This document shows positions 25,854 through 33,989 of a DNA stretch of 64,000 nt, piece by piece; positions within the stretch are counted from its first letter, which is position 1; each line of letters begins with the position of its first letter. Location: contig JAJPIS010000019.1 of the NCBI GenBank assembly GCA_021324635.1, positions 50,215 to 114,214 of the forward strand. Direction: 5' to 3'. The DNA is from Gemmatimonadota bacterium (GTDB lineage Bacteria; Gemmatimonadota; Gemmatimonadetes; Gemmatimonadales; Gemmatimonadaceae). The position numbers and the translations under genes were made by a program. Under the pieces are notes generated by a model, which worked only from the letters and a program-made list of their open reading frames with translations, had not been told where the DNA came from and did not search any database.

Positions 25854-27194
25854 TCAGATCTCCCGCACCAGCGCCTCGACCTCGCGGACACGCGGGCCGA
25901 TCGTCGGTGTATCGGTGAGGGTGGGAGCGACGGCTTCCACGGTCTTGAGTCCGTGACCGGTGATGCACAGGACCACTTCGTCCGACGGCGCCAACCGTCC
26001 GCTGCGAGCCAGCTCGAGCGCGGCCGCCACGGTCGTCCCACCCGCGGTCTCGGTGAAGATGCCGGTCGTCTCGGCCAGCACGCGGATGCCACGCACGATC
26101 GCCTCGTCGCTGACGGCGGCCGCCCATCCGCCGGTCTCGTGGATGGTTCGGGCGGCGAGCGATCCGTCGGCCGGATTGCCGATCGCGAGCGAGCGGGCAA
26201 TCGTGTTCGGCACCTCCGGGACGAGCCGGTCACCCCTGGACTGCACGAGCCGCGCGATCGGCCCGCACCCCGCGGCCTGCGCGCCGTAGAGTCGCGGCAA
26301 GGGGCCGCCCGCCGCGAGCCCGGCCCCCCGAAACTCCGCGAACCCCTTGCGCAACTTGGTCACCAGGGACCCACCCGCCATCGGCGCGACGACCGCGGTC
26401 GGGAAGCGCCATCCGAGCTGCTCCACGATCTCGAACGCCACCGTCTTCGACCCCTCGCCGTAGTAGCTGCGGAGGTTGACGTTCGCGATCCCCCAGCCGA
26501 ATCGGTCGGCGATCTGCGCGCAGAGGCGATTCACGTCGTCGTAGGTGCCGCGCACGCGGACGACGCGGGCCCCGAAGACGAGCGTGCCGATCACCTTTCC
26601 GAGCTCGAGGTCGTGCGGGATGAAGATCCACGCCGGCACGCCGGCCCGCGCCGCGTGGGCGGCGACGGCGTTGGCGAGGTTCCCGGTCGAGGCGCAGGCG
26701 AGCGTGTCCAGGCCGAACGCCCGCGCCGCGTTGATCGCCATCGCGACGACCCGGTCCTTGAACGAGAGCGAGGGATGCGAGACGCTGTCGTTCTTGACCC
26801 ACGCCCGCTCGACGCCGAGCGCGCGAGCCAACGCCGGCGCCTCGACGAGCGGCGTCCACCCGCTGTCGAGCGAGAGAGTCGGCGTTCCGGTGAACGGAAG
26901 CCACTCGCGGTAGCGCCAGAGCGAGGTCGGGCGGCTCGCGATCGCGTCCCGGTCGGGCAGGGACCGGTCCGGGTCGTACACCGGCTCGACCGGTGCGAGG
27001 CAGTTCTCGCAGATGGCGATCGGCCCCGCCTCGAACGCCGCGTCGCACTCGCGGCAGGCGAGCGCGAGCGCCCGCAGCGCGCCCGCACCCGACGCGAGTC
27101 GTGGGGTCGAGAGGGTGCGTGGTGGGTCGAGCGGGGGCGCGGGGTGGCCGCCGGATTCCGCAGCGGCCGCTGGTCGTGGGGCGATCGTCGTCAT
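25854..27194 (-). CDS. thrC: Threonine synthase
   Basis: A 446-residue PLP enzyme converting O-phosphohomoserine to threonine. The N-terminal zinc-ribbon-like part (LACRECDAAFEAGP and ICENCLAPVEPVYDP) is common in this ThrC group. The PLP Lys lies in HPSLSFKDRVVAMAI and the phosphate-binding region in CASTGNLANAVAAHAA. The frame is open to 27293, but the ATG at 27194 (MTTIAPRP) is chosen because the longer version would translate a terminator-like leader. First gene of thrC-cysO-moeZ. A CysO-dependent role for this enzyme, by analogy to thiocarboxylate routes to homocysteine, is possible but not shown. Confidence 0.93.
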   Translation of the reverse strand: MTTIAPRPAAAAESGGHPAPPLDPPRTLSTPRLASGAGALRALALACRECDAAFEAGPIAICENCLAPVEPVYDPDRSLPDRDAIASRPTSLWRYREWLPFTGTPTLSLDSGWTPLVEAPALARALGVERAWVKNDSVSHPSLSFKDRVVAMAINAARAFGLDTLACASTGNLANAVAAHAARAGVPAWIFIPHDLELGKVIGTLVFGARVVRVRGTYDDVNRLCAQIADRFGWGIANVNLRSYYGEGSKTVAFEIVEQLGWRFPTAVVAPMAGGSLVTKLRKGFAEFRGAGLAAGGPLPRLYGAQAAGCGPIARLVQSRGDRLVPEVPNTIARSLAIGNPADGSLAARTIHETGGWAAAVSDEAIVRGIRVLAETTGIFTETAGGTTVAAALELARSGRLAPSDEVVLCITGHGLKTVEAVAPTLTDTPTIGPRVREVEALVREI

Positions 27195-27240
27195 CGGGTC
27201 TGCTCCCGCCCCGCGCGCCCGGAGCCGTCGGCGCCGGGAC

Positions 27241-27287
27241 AAAAAAACGCCCCGACGCTGAAAAGCCGCGGGGACGCGAGGGCTTTT
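27241..27287 (-). promoter_or_regulatory. Attenuator-like alternative hairpins in the thrC leader
   Basis: On the minus strand CGTCCCCG pairs with CGGGGCG directly before seven T residues (27276 to 27241), a strong intrinsic terminator 47 nt upstream of the thrC ATG. The 5' arm overlaps an alternative hairpin (27287 to 27261: AAAAGC, CGCG-TCCC-CGCG, GCTTTT). The two cannot form together, the arrangement expected of a transcription attenuator. A leader peptide start (ATG at 27293) overlaps the first hairpin, but it has no obvious Thr or Cys run. Confidence 0.55.
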
Positions 27288-27434
27288 TAGCATTTGTTTA
27301 ACGTGGCTGCAATACGCCGCAAATCCACCACGTGTGATCGGTTGTCGATGCTACTCTATCGCGATCGATGGGCCCGCGCAAGTCCTCGCGCGCCGCGGTT
27401 ACGTTGCGGACATGCCCGTGACAGGACAGCACCG

Positions 27435-28427
27435 ATGACCGTGACAGCCGAACAGCAACTCAGGGCGGGGCCCCGCGTCGATCGCGTGATCGGCCACACG
27501 CCGGTGGTCAGGCTCGAGCGTGTCGTCGAGCCCGGGATGGCCGAGGTGTGGGTCAAGCTCGAGGGGCTCAACCCGGGCGGTTCGATCAAGGACCGGACGG
27601 CGCTCGGCATGATCCTCGATGCCGAGGCGCGGGGCGTGCTCCAGCCCGGCGGGACGATCGTCGAGCCGACGTCCGGCAACACCGGCATCGGTCTCGCCCA
27701 GGTGGCCGCGGCGCGGGGGTATCCCCTCGTCCTCTGCGTTCCGTCGTCGATGAGTGAGGAGCGGAAGCGAACGCTGCGCGCCTACGGCGCGGAGATGGTG
27801 CTGACCGATCCGGAGCGGCGGATGCTGGCGGCGATCGAGGAGGCCGAGCGAATCCGGGATGCGACGGGCGCGTGGATGCCGAACCAGTTCGCCAACCCGG
27901 CCAACCCGCGCATCCACTACGACACGACCGGCCCGGAGCTCTGGGAGGCGATGGCCCACGACGTCGACGCCTTCGTCTACGGCTCGGGGACCGGCGGGAC
28001 GATCGCCGGCGTCGGCCGGTTCCTGCGGGAGCAGAACCCTCGCGTGATCGTCGTCGCCGTCGAGCCGGCACGCTCGCCGGTGCTGTCCGGCGGTGTGCGC
28101 GGGCAGCATCAGTTCCAGGGCATGGGGCCGGGGTTCGTCCCGCCCAACTTCGATTGGTCGGTGGTGGACCGGGTCGTGCAGGTCTGGGAGGAGGACGCCT
28201 TCCCGCTCGCGCGCCGGCTCGCGCGCGACGAGGGCCTCTTCGTCGGCATGTCGAGCGGCGCGATCGTCTGGGCCGCCCTGGCCCTCGCCCGCGAGCTCGG
28301 TCCGGCGGCCCGCATCGCCACCATCGCCCCGGACAGCGGCGCCCGCTACCTGTCGACCGCGCTGTTCGCCGACGCCGTCCCGTTCCTCAGCTCACCTTCC
28401 GGGTCTTCTTGCGCAGAAAGTCCATGA
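27435..28427 (+). CDS. cysM: PLP-dependent cysteine synthase (CysK/CysM family)
   Basis: A 330-residue beta-replacement enzyme. I choose the ATG at 27435 (MTVTAEQQLRAG) over the ORF-track start at 27294, whose first 47 codons look non-coding. The PLP Lys is in GLNPGGSIKDRTALGM, the substrate-binding loop is PTSGNTGIGLAQV and the phosphate loop is YGSGTGGTIAGVGRFL. The enzyme would make cysteine from activated serine; with a CysO-type carrier and MoeZ encoded divergently, the donor may be CysO thiocarboxylate rather than sulfide, as with mycobacterial CysM. The C-terminal 40 bp overlaps the convergent VWA gene. It is divergent from thrC with a 240-bp gap. Confidence 0.85.
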   Translation: MTVTAEQQLRAGPRVDRVIGHTPVVRLERVVEPGMAEVWVKLEGLNPGGSIKDRTALGMILDAEARGVLQPGGTIVEPTSGNTGIGLAQVAAARGYPLVLCVPSSMSEERKRTLRAYGAEMVLTDPERRMLAAIEEAERIRDATGAWMPNQFANPANPRIHYDTTGPELWEAMAHDVDAFVYGSGTGGTIAGVGRFLREQNPRVIVVAVEPARSPVLSGGVRGQHQFQGMGPGFVPPNFDWSVVDRVVQVWEEDAFPLARRLARDEGLFVGMSSGAIVWAALALARELGPAARIATIAPDSGARYLSTALFADAVPFLSSPSGSSCAESP

Positions 28428-29667
28428 GGATGAACTGGCCGAGCGTCATCGTATTCGTGAAATAGGCCTTTCCGCGTGAGATCTCGGAGACCCGCTTCAC
28501 GAACTCGACCAGCGCCCGGTCGCGCGCGAGCATGAACGTGTTGATCATGATGCCCGCCTTGCGGCAGAGGGCCACCTCGCGCAGGGTCTGCGCGATCACC
28601 GTCGCGTCGAGCCCCATCGAGTTCTTGTAGATCTGCCCGTTCGGCATCGTCAGCGCGCTCGGCTTGCCGTCGGTGATCATCACGATCTGCCGCATGTCCT
28701 TCTTCTGCGAGAGCAGGATCCGGCGCGCCAGCTTGAACCCTTCCGCCGTGTTCGTGTGGTAGGGCCCGACCTGCGCGTGGGCCAGCCGCGCCAGCGGGAT
28801 CTCCTCGGCCGAATCGTGGAACAGGATCACCCGGATCGAGTCGCCGGGGAACTGGGTCCGGATGAGGTGCGTGAGCGCCAGCGCCACCTTCTTGGCCGGC
28901 GTGAAGCGATCTTCGCCGTAAAGGATCATCGAGTGCGACGTGTCCAGCATCAGCACCGTCGCGCAGGACGACCGGTACTCCGCCTGTCGCACCATCAGGT
29001 CGCGATAGTCGAGATCGAGCGGCACGCCGATCCGGCCGGTCCGGGCCATCGCGTGCTTGAGCGTCTCGTTGACATCGAGGTTGAGGGTGTCGCCGAACTC
29101 GTACGGCTTGCTGAACCCGTCGGCCTCGATCCCGGTCGCCAGGTACGGCGTGTCGTGACTGCCGAAGCTCGACTTCCCGAGCGACCCCAGGATGTGCCGG
29201 AGCGTGCGGTAGCCGAGGAAGTCGATTCCTTTCTCGGTGAGACTGAACTGCACGTCCTTGGACGCCGCCCGCGCGAGCCCGCCAGGGCCGACGACCGGCT
29301 GCTGCCCGCTCGGCATCTGGGGCGGCGCCTGCACGTTGAGGTACCCCTCGGACGCGAGCCGTTGGATCAGGTCGTCGAGGAGCTGCGCCAGCTTGGCCTG
29401 TGACGCCGCGTCCCCTTCACCCCGCAGCGCCTCCAGCATCTCGGCGTTGAACTGCCCGCTCTCGATGAGCGCGTTGAGGATCGCCTCGCGGAGCGCGTCG
29501 AGCGAGCGGTCCTCCTCGCCGCCGAACTCCCCCCAGTACGGGTTGTAATGCTGCCCGCCGGCGAATCCCGATTGGAGCAGAAAGTCCGCGAGCTTGTCGA
29601 GGAGCGATTGAAGGTCGACGGCGTCCGCCGACTCGGGACTGAACCGCGTGTAGGTGTGGAAGCGCAT
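28387..29667 (-). CDS. von Willebrand factor A domain protein (MoxR partner type)
   Basis: A 426-residue cytoplasmic protein; ATG at 29667 ([15 protein letters not shown]) is chosen over the ORF-track start at 29694. The first half is helical and uncharacterised ([35 protein letters not shown]). The VWA domain in the second half has the metal site [14 protein letters not shown] with the DxSxS pattern (D-T-S-H-S), followed by [11 protein letters not shown]. Such proteins pair with MoxR-type AAA+ ATPases as chaperones for protein or metal-centre maturation. The MoxR-like gene lies 2.7 kb upstream on the same strand, separated by other genes. A TATATT element about 25 bp upstream of the start may be its -10 box. 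Confidence 0.85.
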   Translation of the reverse strand: MRFHTYTRFSPESADAVDLQSLLDKLADFLLQSGFAGGQHYNPYWGEFGGEEDRSLDALREAILNALIESGQFNAEMLEALRGEGDAASQAKLAQLLDDLIQRLASEGYLNVQAPPQMPSGQQPVVGPGGLARAASKDVQFSLTEKGIDFLGYRTLRHILGSLGKSSFGSHDTPYLATGIEADGFSKPYEFGDTLNLDVNETLKHAMARTGRIGVPLDLDYRDLMVRQAEYRSSCATVLMLDTSHSMILYGEDRFTPAKKVALALTHLIRTQFPGDSIRVILFHDSAEEIPLARLAHAQVGPYHTNTAEGFKLARRILLSQKKDMRQIVMITDGKPSALTMPNGQIYKNSMGLDATVIAQTLREVALCRKAGIMINTFMLARDRALVEFVKRVSEISRGKAYFTNTMTLGQFILMDFLRKKTRKVS

Positions 29668-29799
29668 GGACCCCCGGGAAGCCGCTCCCCGCAATATACG
29701 CGCGGGCTCCGGGACGTTGCGGGCGGGCGTGCTCGCGCGTCCAGCGCGCGTGGCGGTGGACGGGTCGGCGGGCGCCGGAGTGGTCGGGGGGGCGCCGCA

Positions 29800-31158
29800 A
29801 TGAAGCAGGCACTGGTTACCTTAGACGAGCCCGAGTGCCGGCCGGCTCCGTCGCCGGCGCGTGCACCTGGTGCCCCGCGCGCCGTCCGTCCGCGCCCCAC
29901 CTCTCGCTACCCCCTGACGCCCGCCGACCGCCGCTCGCTCAACCCGTTCCGGACGCTCGTCCGTCACCGGAACTTCCGGCTCTTCTGGACCGGGCAGACG
30001 CTGTCCCTGATCGGGACGTGGATGCAGGTCATGGCGCAGGGATGGCTGGCGCTCGAGCTGTCGAACAGCCCGTTCCTGGTCGGACTCGTGGCGTCGATCG
30101 GCTCCCTGCCGATCCTCATCCTGTCGCTCCCCGCCGGCGTGCTCGCGGACCGCGTCCCCAAGCTCCGCCTCGTCACGGTGATGCAGAGCGCGATGCTCGT
30201 CGAGGCGACCGCGCTCTGGCTCCTCACGTGGACGCACCACGTCACCATCGGCTGGCTGCTCGTCCTGGCGACGGTGAACGGGATCTCCTCGGCGTTCGAG
30301 ATTCCGGCGCGGCAGGCGATGATGGTGGAGCTGGTCGGGCGGGACGACCTGCACGACGCGATCGCGCTCAACTCCAGCGGGTTCAACCTGGCGCGCGTGG
30401 TCGGCCCCGCGGTCGGCGCGGCCGTGATCGCGACGGCGGGGATCGCCTGGTGCTTCGCCCTCAACGCCGCGAGCTACCTCGCGGTCCTCGCCGGGCTGGC
30501 GCTCATTCGACTCCCGGCGCCGACCCCCGATCTCGCGCCGGCCGCGACGCCATCGGCGATCGCGGAGATGCTCGAGGGGCTGGCATATGTTCGGGAGACG
30601 CCCGATGTGAGCGCGCTCATGCGGCTCACGACGGTCTTCTCGATCTTCGGCATTCCGTACATCGTCCTCATGCCGGTCGTCGCGCGCGACCTGCTCCACA
30701 CGGGCGCCGGCGGCTACGGCGTGCTGCTCGCCTGTGTCGGGATCGGCGGGCTGAGCGGCGCGCTGTTCCTCGCCTCGGTCGGCCGGCGACTGCGCCGGGG
30801 TCGCCTGCTTCGCGCCTCGTGCAATGCGTACGCGCTGCTGCTCGTGCTGTTCGCGCTCTCCCGGTCGGAGCTGCTGGCGGGCGCGTTGCTGCTCGGGGCG
30901 GGGTTCGCGATGATCCTCAACGGGGCGCTCGCCAACGGACTGCTCCAGAGCGTCGTCCCCGACGCCCTGCGCGGGCGCCTGATGGCGGCCTACTCGTTCG
31001 TGGTCGTCGGGCTCGCCCAGGTCGTCGGTGCGTTCGTCGCCGGGAGTGTCGCCAACGCCGTCGGCGTCGATTGGACGATCGGCGGTGCGGCGGTCATCAT
31101 GCTCCTCTACACGCGATGGGCCTTCGGCAGGTCGCCGGAGCTCAGGCGGATGCGCTGA
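29800..31158 (+). CDS. MFS transporter (enterobactin-exporter-like)
   Basis: A 452-residue major facilitator with about 12 membrane helices. The ATG at 29800 (MKQALVTLDEPEC) precedes a 45-residue basic head; the first helix region LVRHRNFRLFWTGQTLSLIGTWMQVMAQGWLAL is the signature start of the MFS_3/EntS-like group. Loop 2-3 has the conserved GVLADRVPKLRLV (the GxxxDRxxRR-like motif A). Such proteins export siderophores, drugs or other small molecules; no biosynthetic cluster nearby suggests a substrate. It overlaps the convergent cytidylate-kinase-like gene by 17 bp. Confidence 0.88.
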   Translation: MKQALVTLDEPECRPAPSPARAPGAPRAVRPRPTSRYPLTPADRRSLNPFRTLVRHRNFRLFWTGQTLSLIGTWMQVMAQGWLALELSNSPFLVGLVASIGSLPILILSLPAGVLADRVPKLRLVTVMQSAMLVEATALWLLTWTHHVTIGWLLVLATVNGISSAFEIPARQAMMVELVGRDDLHDAIALNSSGFNLARVVGPAVGAAVIATAGIAWCFALNAASYLAVLAGLALIRLPAPTPDLAPAATPSAIAEMLEGLAYVRETPDVSALMRLTTVFSIFGIPYIVLMPVVARDLLHTGAGGYGVLLACVGIGGLSGALFLASVGRRLRRGRLLRASCNAYALLLVLFALSRSELLAGALLLGAGFAMILNGALANGLLQSVVPDALRGRLMAAYSFVVVGLAQVVGAFVAGSVANAVGVDWTIGGAAVIMLLYTRWAFGRSPELRRMR

Positions 31159-31774
31159 AGCGATCCCGCGCCGCGCGGACGATGACGTCCGTGGCACCGG
31201 CCACGCCGAGCCACTCGGTGTTGACGCAGAGATGGTAGTTCTCCGGCGCCCCCCATGACCGGCCATAGTGGCGCTGCACGGAGAGCGCGCGCTGCCGATT
31301 GGCCTCCGTGACCCGCCGCTCCGCCTCCGCCAGGCTCACCCGCTCCCGCTCGGCGACACGGCGCGCGAGCGCCGCTCTGGGCGCGTAGCAGAAGACGTGG
31401 ATCGCGGCGCCGTGCTCACCGAGCACGACCTGCGCGCCGCGGCCGACCACCACGACGGGCCCGCGAGCGACGGCATCTTCCATGACGCGCCGCGTCGACT
31501 CGATCATCCGCTCGTCCGTGGAGAGCACGGCGGCACCGGCCGCCGGTGGGATGACCTCGGGCGCGCCGATCGCGAGCGCGTCGGCGACCCGCGCGATCAG
31601 CGGCGGCTGCCGCTCATCGAGCGCGCGGACGGTCTCCGCGCTCACGCCCATCTGGGCGGCGATGGCGTCGACGATCGTGTTGTCGAGCAGGGTCCAGCCG
31701 AGCGCCTCGGCCACCCGCGCGGCGATCTCCGACCCGCCCGACCCGAACTGCCGGCTGATGGTGATGATCGGCAT
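31142..31774 (-). CDS. Cytidylate-kinase-like protein
   Basis: A 210-residue P-loop protein of the cytidylate-kinase-like family. It starts MPIITISRQFGSGGSEIAARVAEALGW, where the P-loop is SRQFGSGGSEIA, the variant form typical of this family in place of a standard GxxxxGK[ST]. Later motifs VVVVGRGAQVVL and a lid-like Arg-rich segment (RAALARRVAERERVS) match the family. The real substrate is not established; authentic Cmk usually sits beside rpsA and has a GPxGxGKS loop. It is 3 bp downstream of the acetyltransferase gene on the same strand. Confidence 0.85.
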   Translation of the reverse strand: MPIITISRQFGSGGSEIAARVAEALGWTLLDNTIVDAIAAQMGVSAETVRALDERQPPLIARVADALAIGAPEVIPPAAGAAVLSTDERMIESTRRVMEDAVARGPVVVVGRGAQVVLGEHGAAIHVFCYAPRAALARRVAERERVSLAEAERRVTEANRQRALSVQRHYGRSWGAPENYHLCVNTEWLGVAGATDVIVRAARDRFSASA

Positions 31775-31777
31775 CGG

Positions 31778-32347
31778 TCAGCGCGACGGGAGGGCGGTGG
31801 AGGTGGCGGAGCTCGTGGGGGCGTCGGGGGTGGGGTGCGTGCGTCGGATGCGGAGATGCTCGACGACGGTGAAGCCGAGTGACTCCCAGGCGTCGTTCGC
31901 AGCCGCCGAGCCCGCGACGCTGTGGAGGCGTATCTCGTCGAGGTGACGGGCATCGCACCAGGCGATCGCGTGGTCGAGGAGCGTGCGAAGCACGCCGAGC
32001 CGGCGCGCGGCGGGGACGACGTACGCTGACGAGACGTACGCGTATCGCTCCGGCTCGAGCAACGGTGAGCCGCCCGCCTCCGCGCACCGGAGGATGCCGA
32101 CAGCCGTCCCGCCGCGGTCGGCCAACAGGGTGACCTCCAGCGGCGACTCGAGCTGGAGTCGGAACAGCCGCTGCGCGCGCCGCGTCACGTCGGCGCGCAG
32201 CCGGCCATAGATGGGGCTGTCGTGCGCCTCCCGGAGCAGCGCGAGGCGGAGCGCGAGGACGGTGTCGAGATCGGCCCCCGTCGCCGTGCGCACGACGACG
32301 GAGGACGCCGGGGCGGGCGGCTGGGCCGCGGGCCGAGCTCTCGCCAT
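31778..32347 (-). CDS. GNAT-family N-acetyltransferase
   Basis: The ATG at 32347 gives 189 residues (the ORF track opens further out at 32506, inside the neighbouring gene). VVVRTATGADLDTVLALRLALLREAH is the usual GNAT start, AYVSSAYVVPAARRLGVLRTLLDHAIAWC corresponds to the acetyl-CoA-binding motif A (R-x-x-G-x-x/L form), and AANDAWESLGFTVVEHLRIRR is motif B. The acceptor is unknown. The tail is Ser/Thr-rich. It begins 25 bp after the MoxR-like gene and is followed within 3 bp by the cytidylate-kinase-like gene, so the three are likely one transcript. Confidence 0.85.
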   Translation of the reverse strand: MARARPAAQPPAPASSVVVRTATGADLDTVLALRLALLREAHDSPIYGRLRADVTRRAQRLFRLQLESPLEVTLLADRGGTAVGILRCAEAGGSPLLEPERYAYVSSAYVVPAARRLGVLRTLLDHAIAWCDARHLDEIRLHSVAGSAAANDAWESLGFTVVEHLRIRRTHPTPDAPTSSATSTALPSR

Positions 32348-32372
32348 GCGGTCGGCCCCGGCGTCGTGCGCG

Positions 32373-33845
32373 TCAGGCGGACAGTCCGCCGCCGAACATG
32401 TCCTGCCCCGGGCGGCGGCGCGGCTCCTGAACGGCCCGCCCGTATTGCCCGGCGTCGGAGCGCGAGATCTTTTTCCGGGCGACCAGCGACTCGAGCACCA
32501 GCTCACACGCGGCGGCGGTCACCGCGGCGTCGCCCTTGCGCGCCAGTCCCGTGTTCCGGACCACCGCGACCAGTCCGGGCACCGTCTCGAAGCCCTTGTA
32601 CACGGCGTCGGCCGAGACGTCGTCGGCGACCTGGAGCGCGCCGCCGGCGTCGAACCACATCACGATGTCGTCGGTGTTGGCGCCGCCGGCGCGCTCGCGG
32701 AACGTCGCGTCGGCCGCGCGGCGGATCAGCTCCCGCGCGATCGCGTGCCCGCCGACCAGCTCGCCCTCGTACTCCAGCTCCAGCTTGCCCGTGATCGCCG
32801 GGAGCGCGGCGTAGATGTCCGAGATGCGCGGCACGATGTCCGTCTCCCCGGTGGTGAGCGCCCGGCGCTCGGCGTTGGAGACGACGTTCTCGAGCACGCT
32901 GATCGGGAGCCGCTGTGAGACCCCCGAGCGGCGGTCGACGCGCTTGTCCGTCCGGGCCTCGAACGCGATCCGCTCGACCACCTCGGCGATGAAGTCCGGG
33001 ATCCGCACCCCGGGCCCGCGCCGGGTCGTCCAGGCTTCCTGGCGCGTGATCGTCACGCCGAGATCCACCGTCTCCGGATAGTGCGTGATGATCTCGCTTC
33101 CGATGCGGTCCTTGAGCGGCGTGATGATCTTCCCCCGGGCCGTGTAGTCCTCGGGATTGGCGGTGAAGCAGAGCAAGAGGTCGAGGGGGAGCCGGACCGG
33201 ATACCCTTTGATCTGAACGTCCCCCTCCTGCATGATGTTGAACAGCCCGACCTGCACCTTGCCGGCGAGGTCCGGCAGCTCGTTCAAGGCGAAGATGCCG
33301 CGGTTGGCGCGGGGGAGCATGCCGAACTGGATCGTCAGCTCGTCGGAGAGGAGATGGCCGCCGCGCGCGGCCTTGATCGGGTCGAGGTCGCCGATGATGT
33401 CGGCGATGGTCACGTCGGGGGTGGCGAGCTTCTCGACGTAGCGGCTGTCGCGATCGAGCCAGGCGATCGGCGTGTCGTCTCCCGCGTCGGTGACGAGCTG
33501 CCGCCCGAACTTGGAGATCGGGCGGAACGGGTTGTCGTTCACCTCGCTCCCGGCGACGATCGGGATCGCCTCATCGAGCAGGGTGACCAGCGAGCGCAGG
33601 ATGCGGGATTTCGCCTGGCCGCGCAGGCCGAGCATGATGAAGTTGTGTCGTGACAGCACGGCGTTGACGAGCTGCGGCATGACCGTGTCGTCGTAGCCGA
33701 TCACGCCGGGAAAGAGCGGGCTGCCCTCGCGCAGGCGCGCCAGCAGGTTCTGGCGCATCTCGTCCTTGACCGACCGACAGGCGATGTCGGCCGTGCCGAA
33801 GGGGGATCGTTTGAGCGCGCCGAGGGTCTCCGGGTAATGCGTCAA
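32373..33845 (-). CDS. MoxR/magnesium-chelatase-like AAA+ ATPase
   Basis: A 490-residue AAA+ protein. The start is a TTG at 33845, supported by GGAGAG five bases upstream; the next in-frame Met (MRQNLLARL) would lose a conserved start. The P-loop is IMLGLRGQAKSRILRSL, a MoxR-style GxxGxAKS. The Walker-B region reads RGIFALNELPDL, with Asn where most AAA+ proteins have the metal Asp, a variant known in Mg-chelatase I relatives. Sensor 1 is LLLCFTANPEDYTARG. It probably works with the VWA protein encoded downstream on the same strand as an ATP-driven maturation chaperone. Confidence 0.88.
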   Translation of the reverse strand: MTHYPETLGALKRSPFGTADIACRSVKDEMRQNLLARLREGSPLFPGVIGYDDTVMPQLVNAVLSRHNFIMLGLRGQAKSRILRSLVTLLDEAIPIVAGSEVNDNPFRPISKFGRQLVTDAGDDTPIAWLDRDSRYVEKLATPDVTIADIIGDLDPIKAARGGHLLSDELTIQFGMLPRANRGIFALNELPDLAGKVQVGLFNIMQEGDVQIKGYPVRLPLDLLLCFTANPEDYTARGKIITPLKDRIGSEIITHYPETVDLGVTITRQEAWTTRRGPGVRIPDFIAEVVERIAFEARTDKRVDRRSGVSQRLPISVLENVVSNAERRALTTGETDIVPRISDIYAALPAITGKLELEYEGELVGGHAIARELIRRAADATFRERAGGANTDDIVMWFDAGGALQVADDVSADAVYKGFETVPGLVAVVRNTGLARKGDAAVTAAACELVLESLVARKKISRSDAGQYGRAVQEPRRRPGQDMFGGGLSA

Positions 33846-33850
33846 CTGAG

Positions 33851-33856
33851 CTCTCC
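33851..33856 (-). promoter_or_regulatory. Shine-Dalgarno site supporting the TTG start of the MoxR-like gene
   Basis: GGAGAG lies five bases upstream of the TTG at 33845. No ATG or GTG with a comparable site occurs nearby, so the rare start codon is accepted. Confidence 0.7.
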
Positions 33857-33958
33857 GATACGGAAAAGAGGTGAGACACCCGGTCGGGGCCCGGACGTTC
33901 GGGGCCGCCGACGCTGCCGGGCGCGGCCAGTGCGGCCGCCCGAGGCATGGCCGCCTGT

Positions 33959-33978
33959 GCCGCCCGGGCCCGGGCGGC
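33959..33978 (-). terminator. 20-bp perfect palindrome after the molybdopterin oxidoreductase gene
   Basis: GCCGCCCGGGCCCGGGCGGC begins 11 bp past the oxidoreductase stop on the minus strand. There is no T tract, so its role as a terminator is only inferred from position. Confidence 0.35.
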
Positions 33979-33989
33979 CACGCCGCCCC

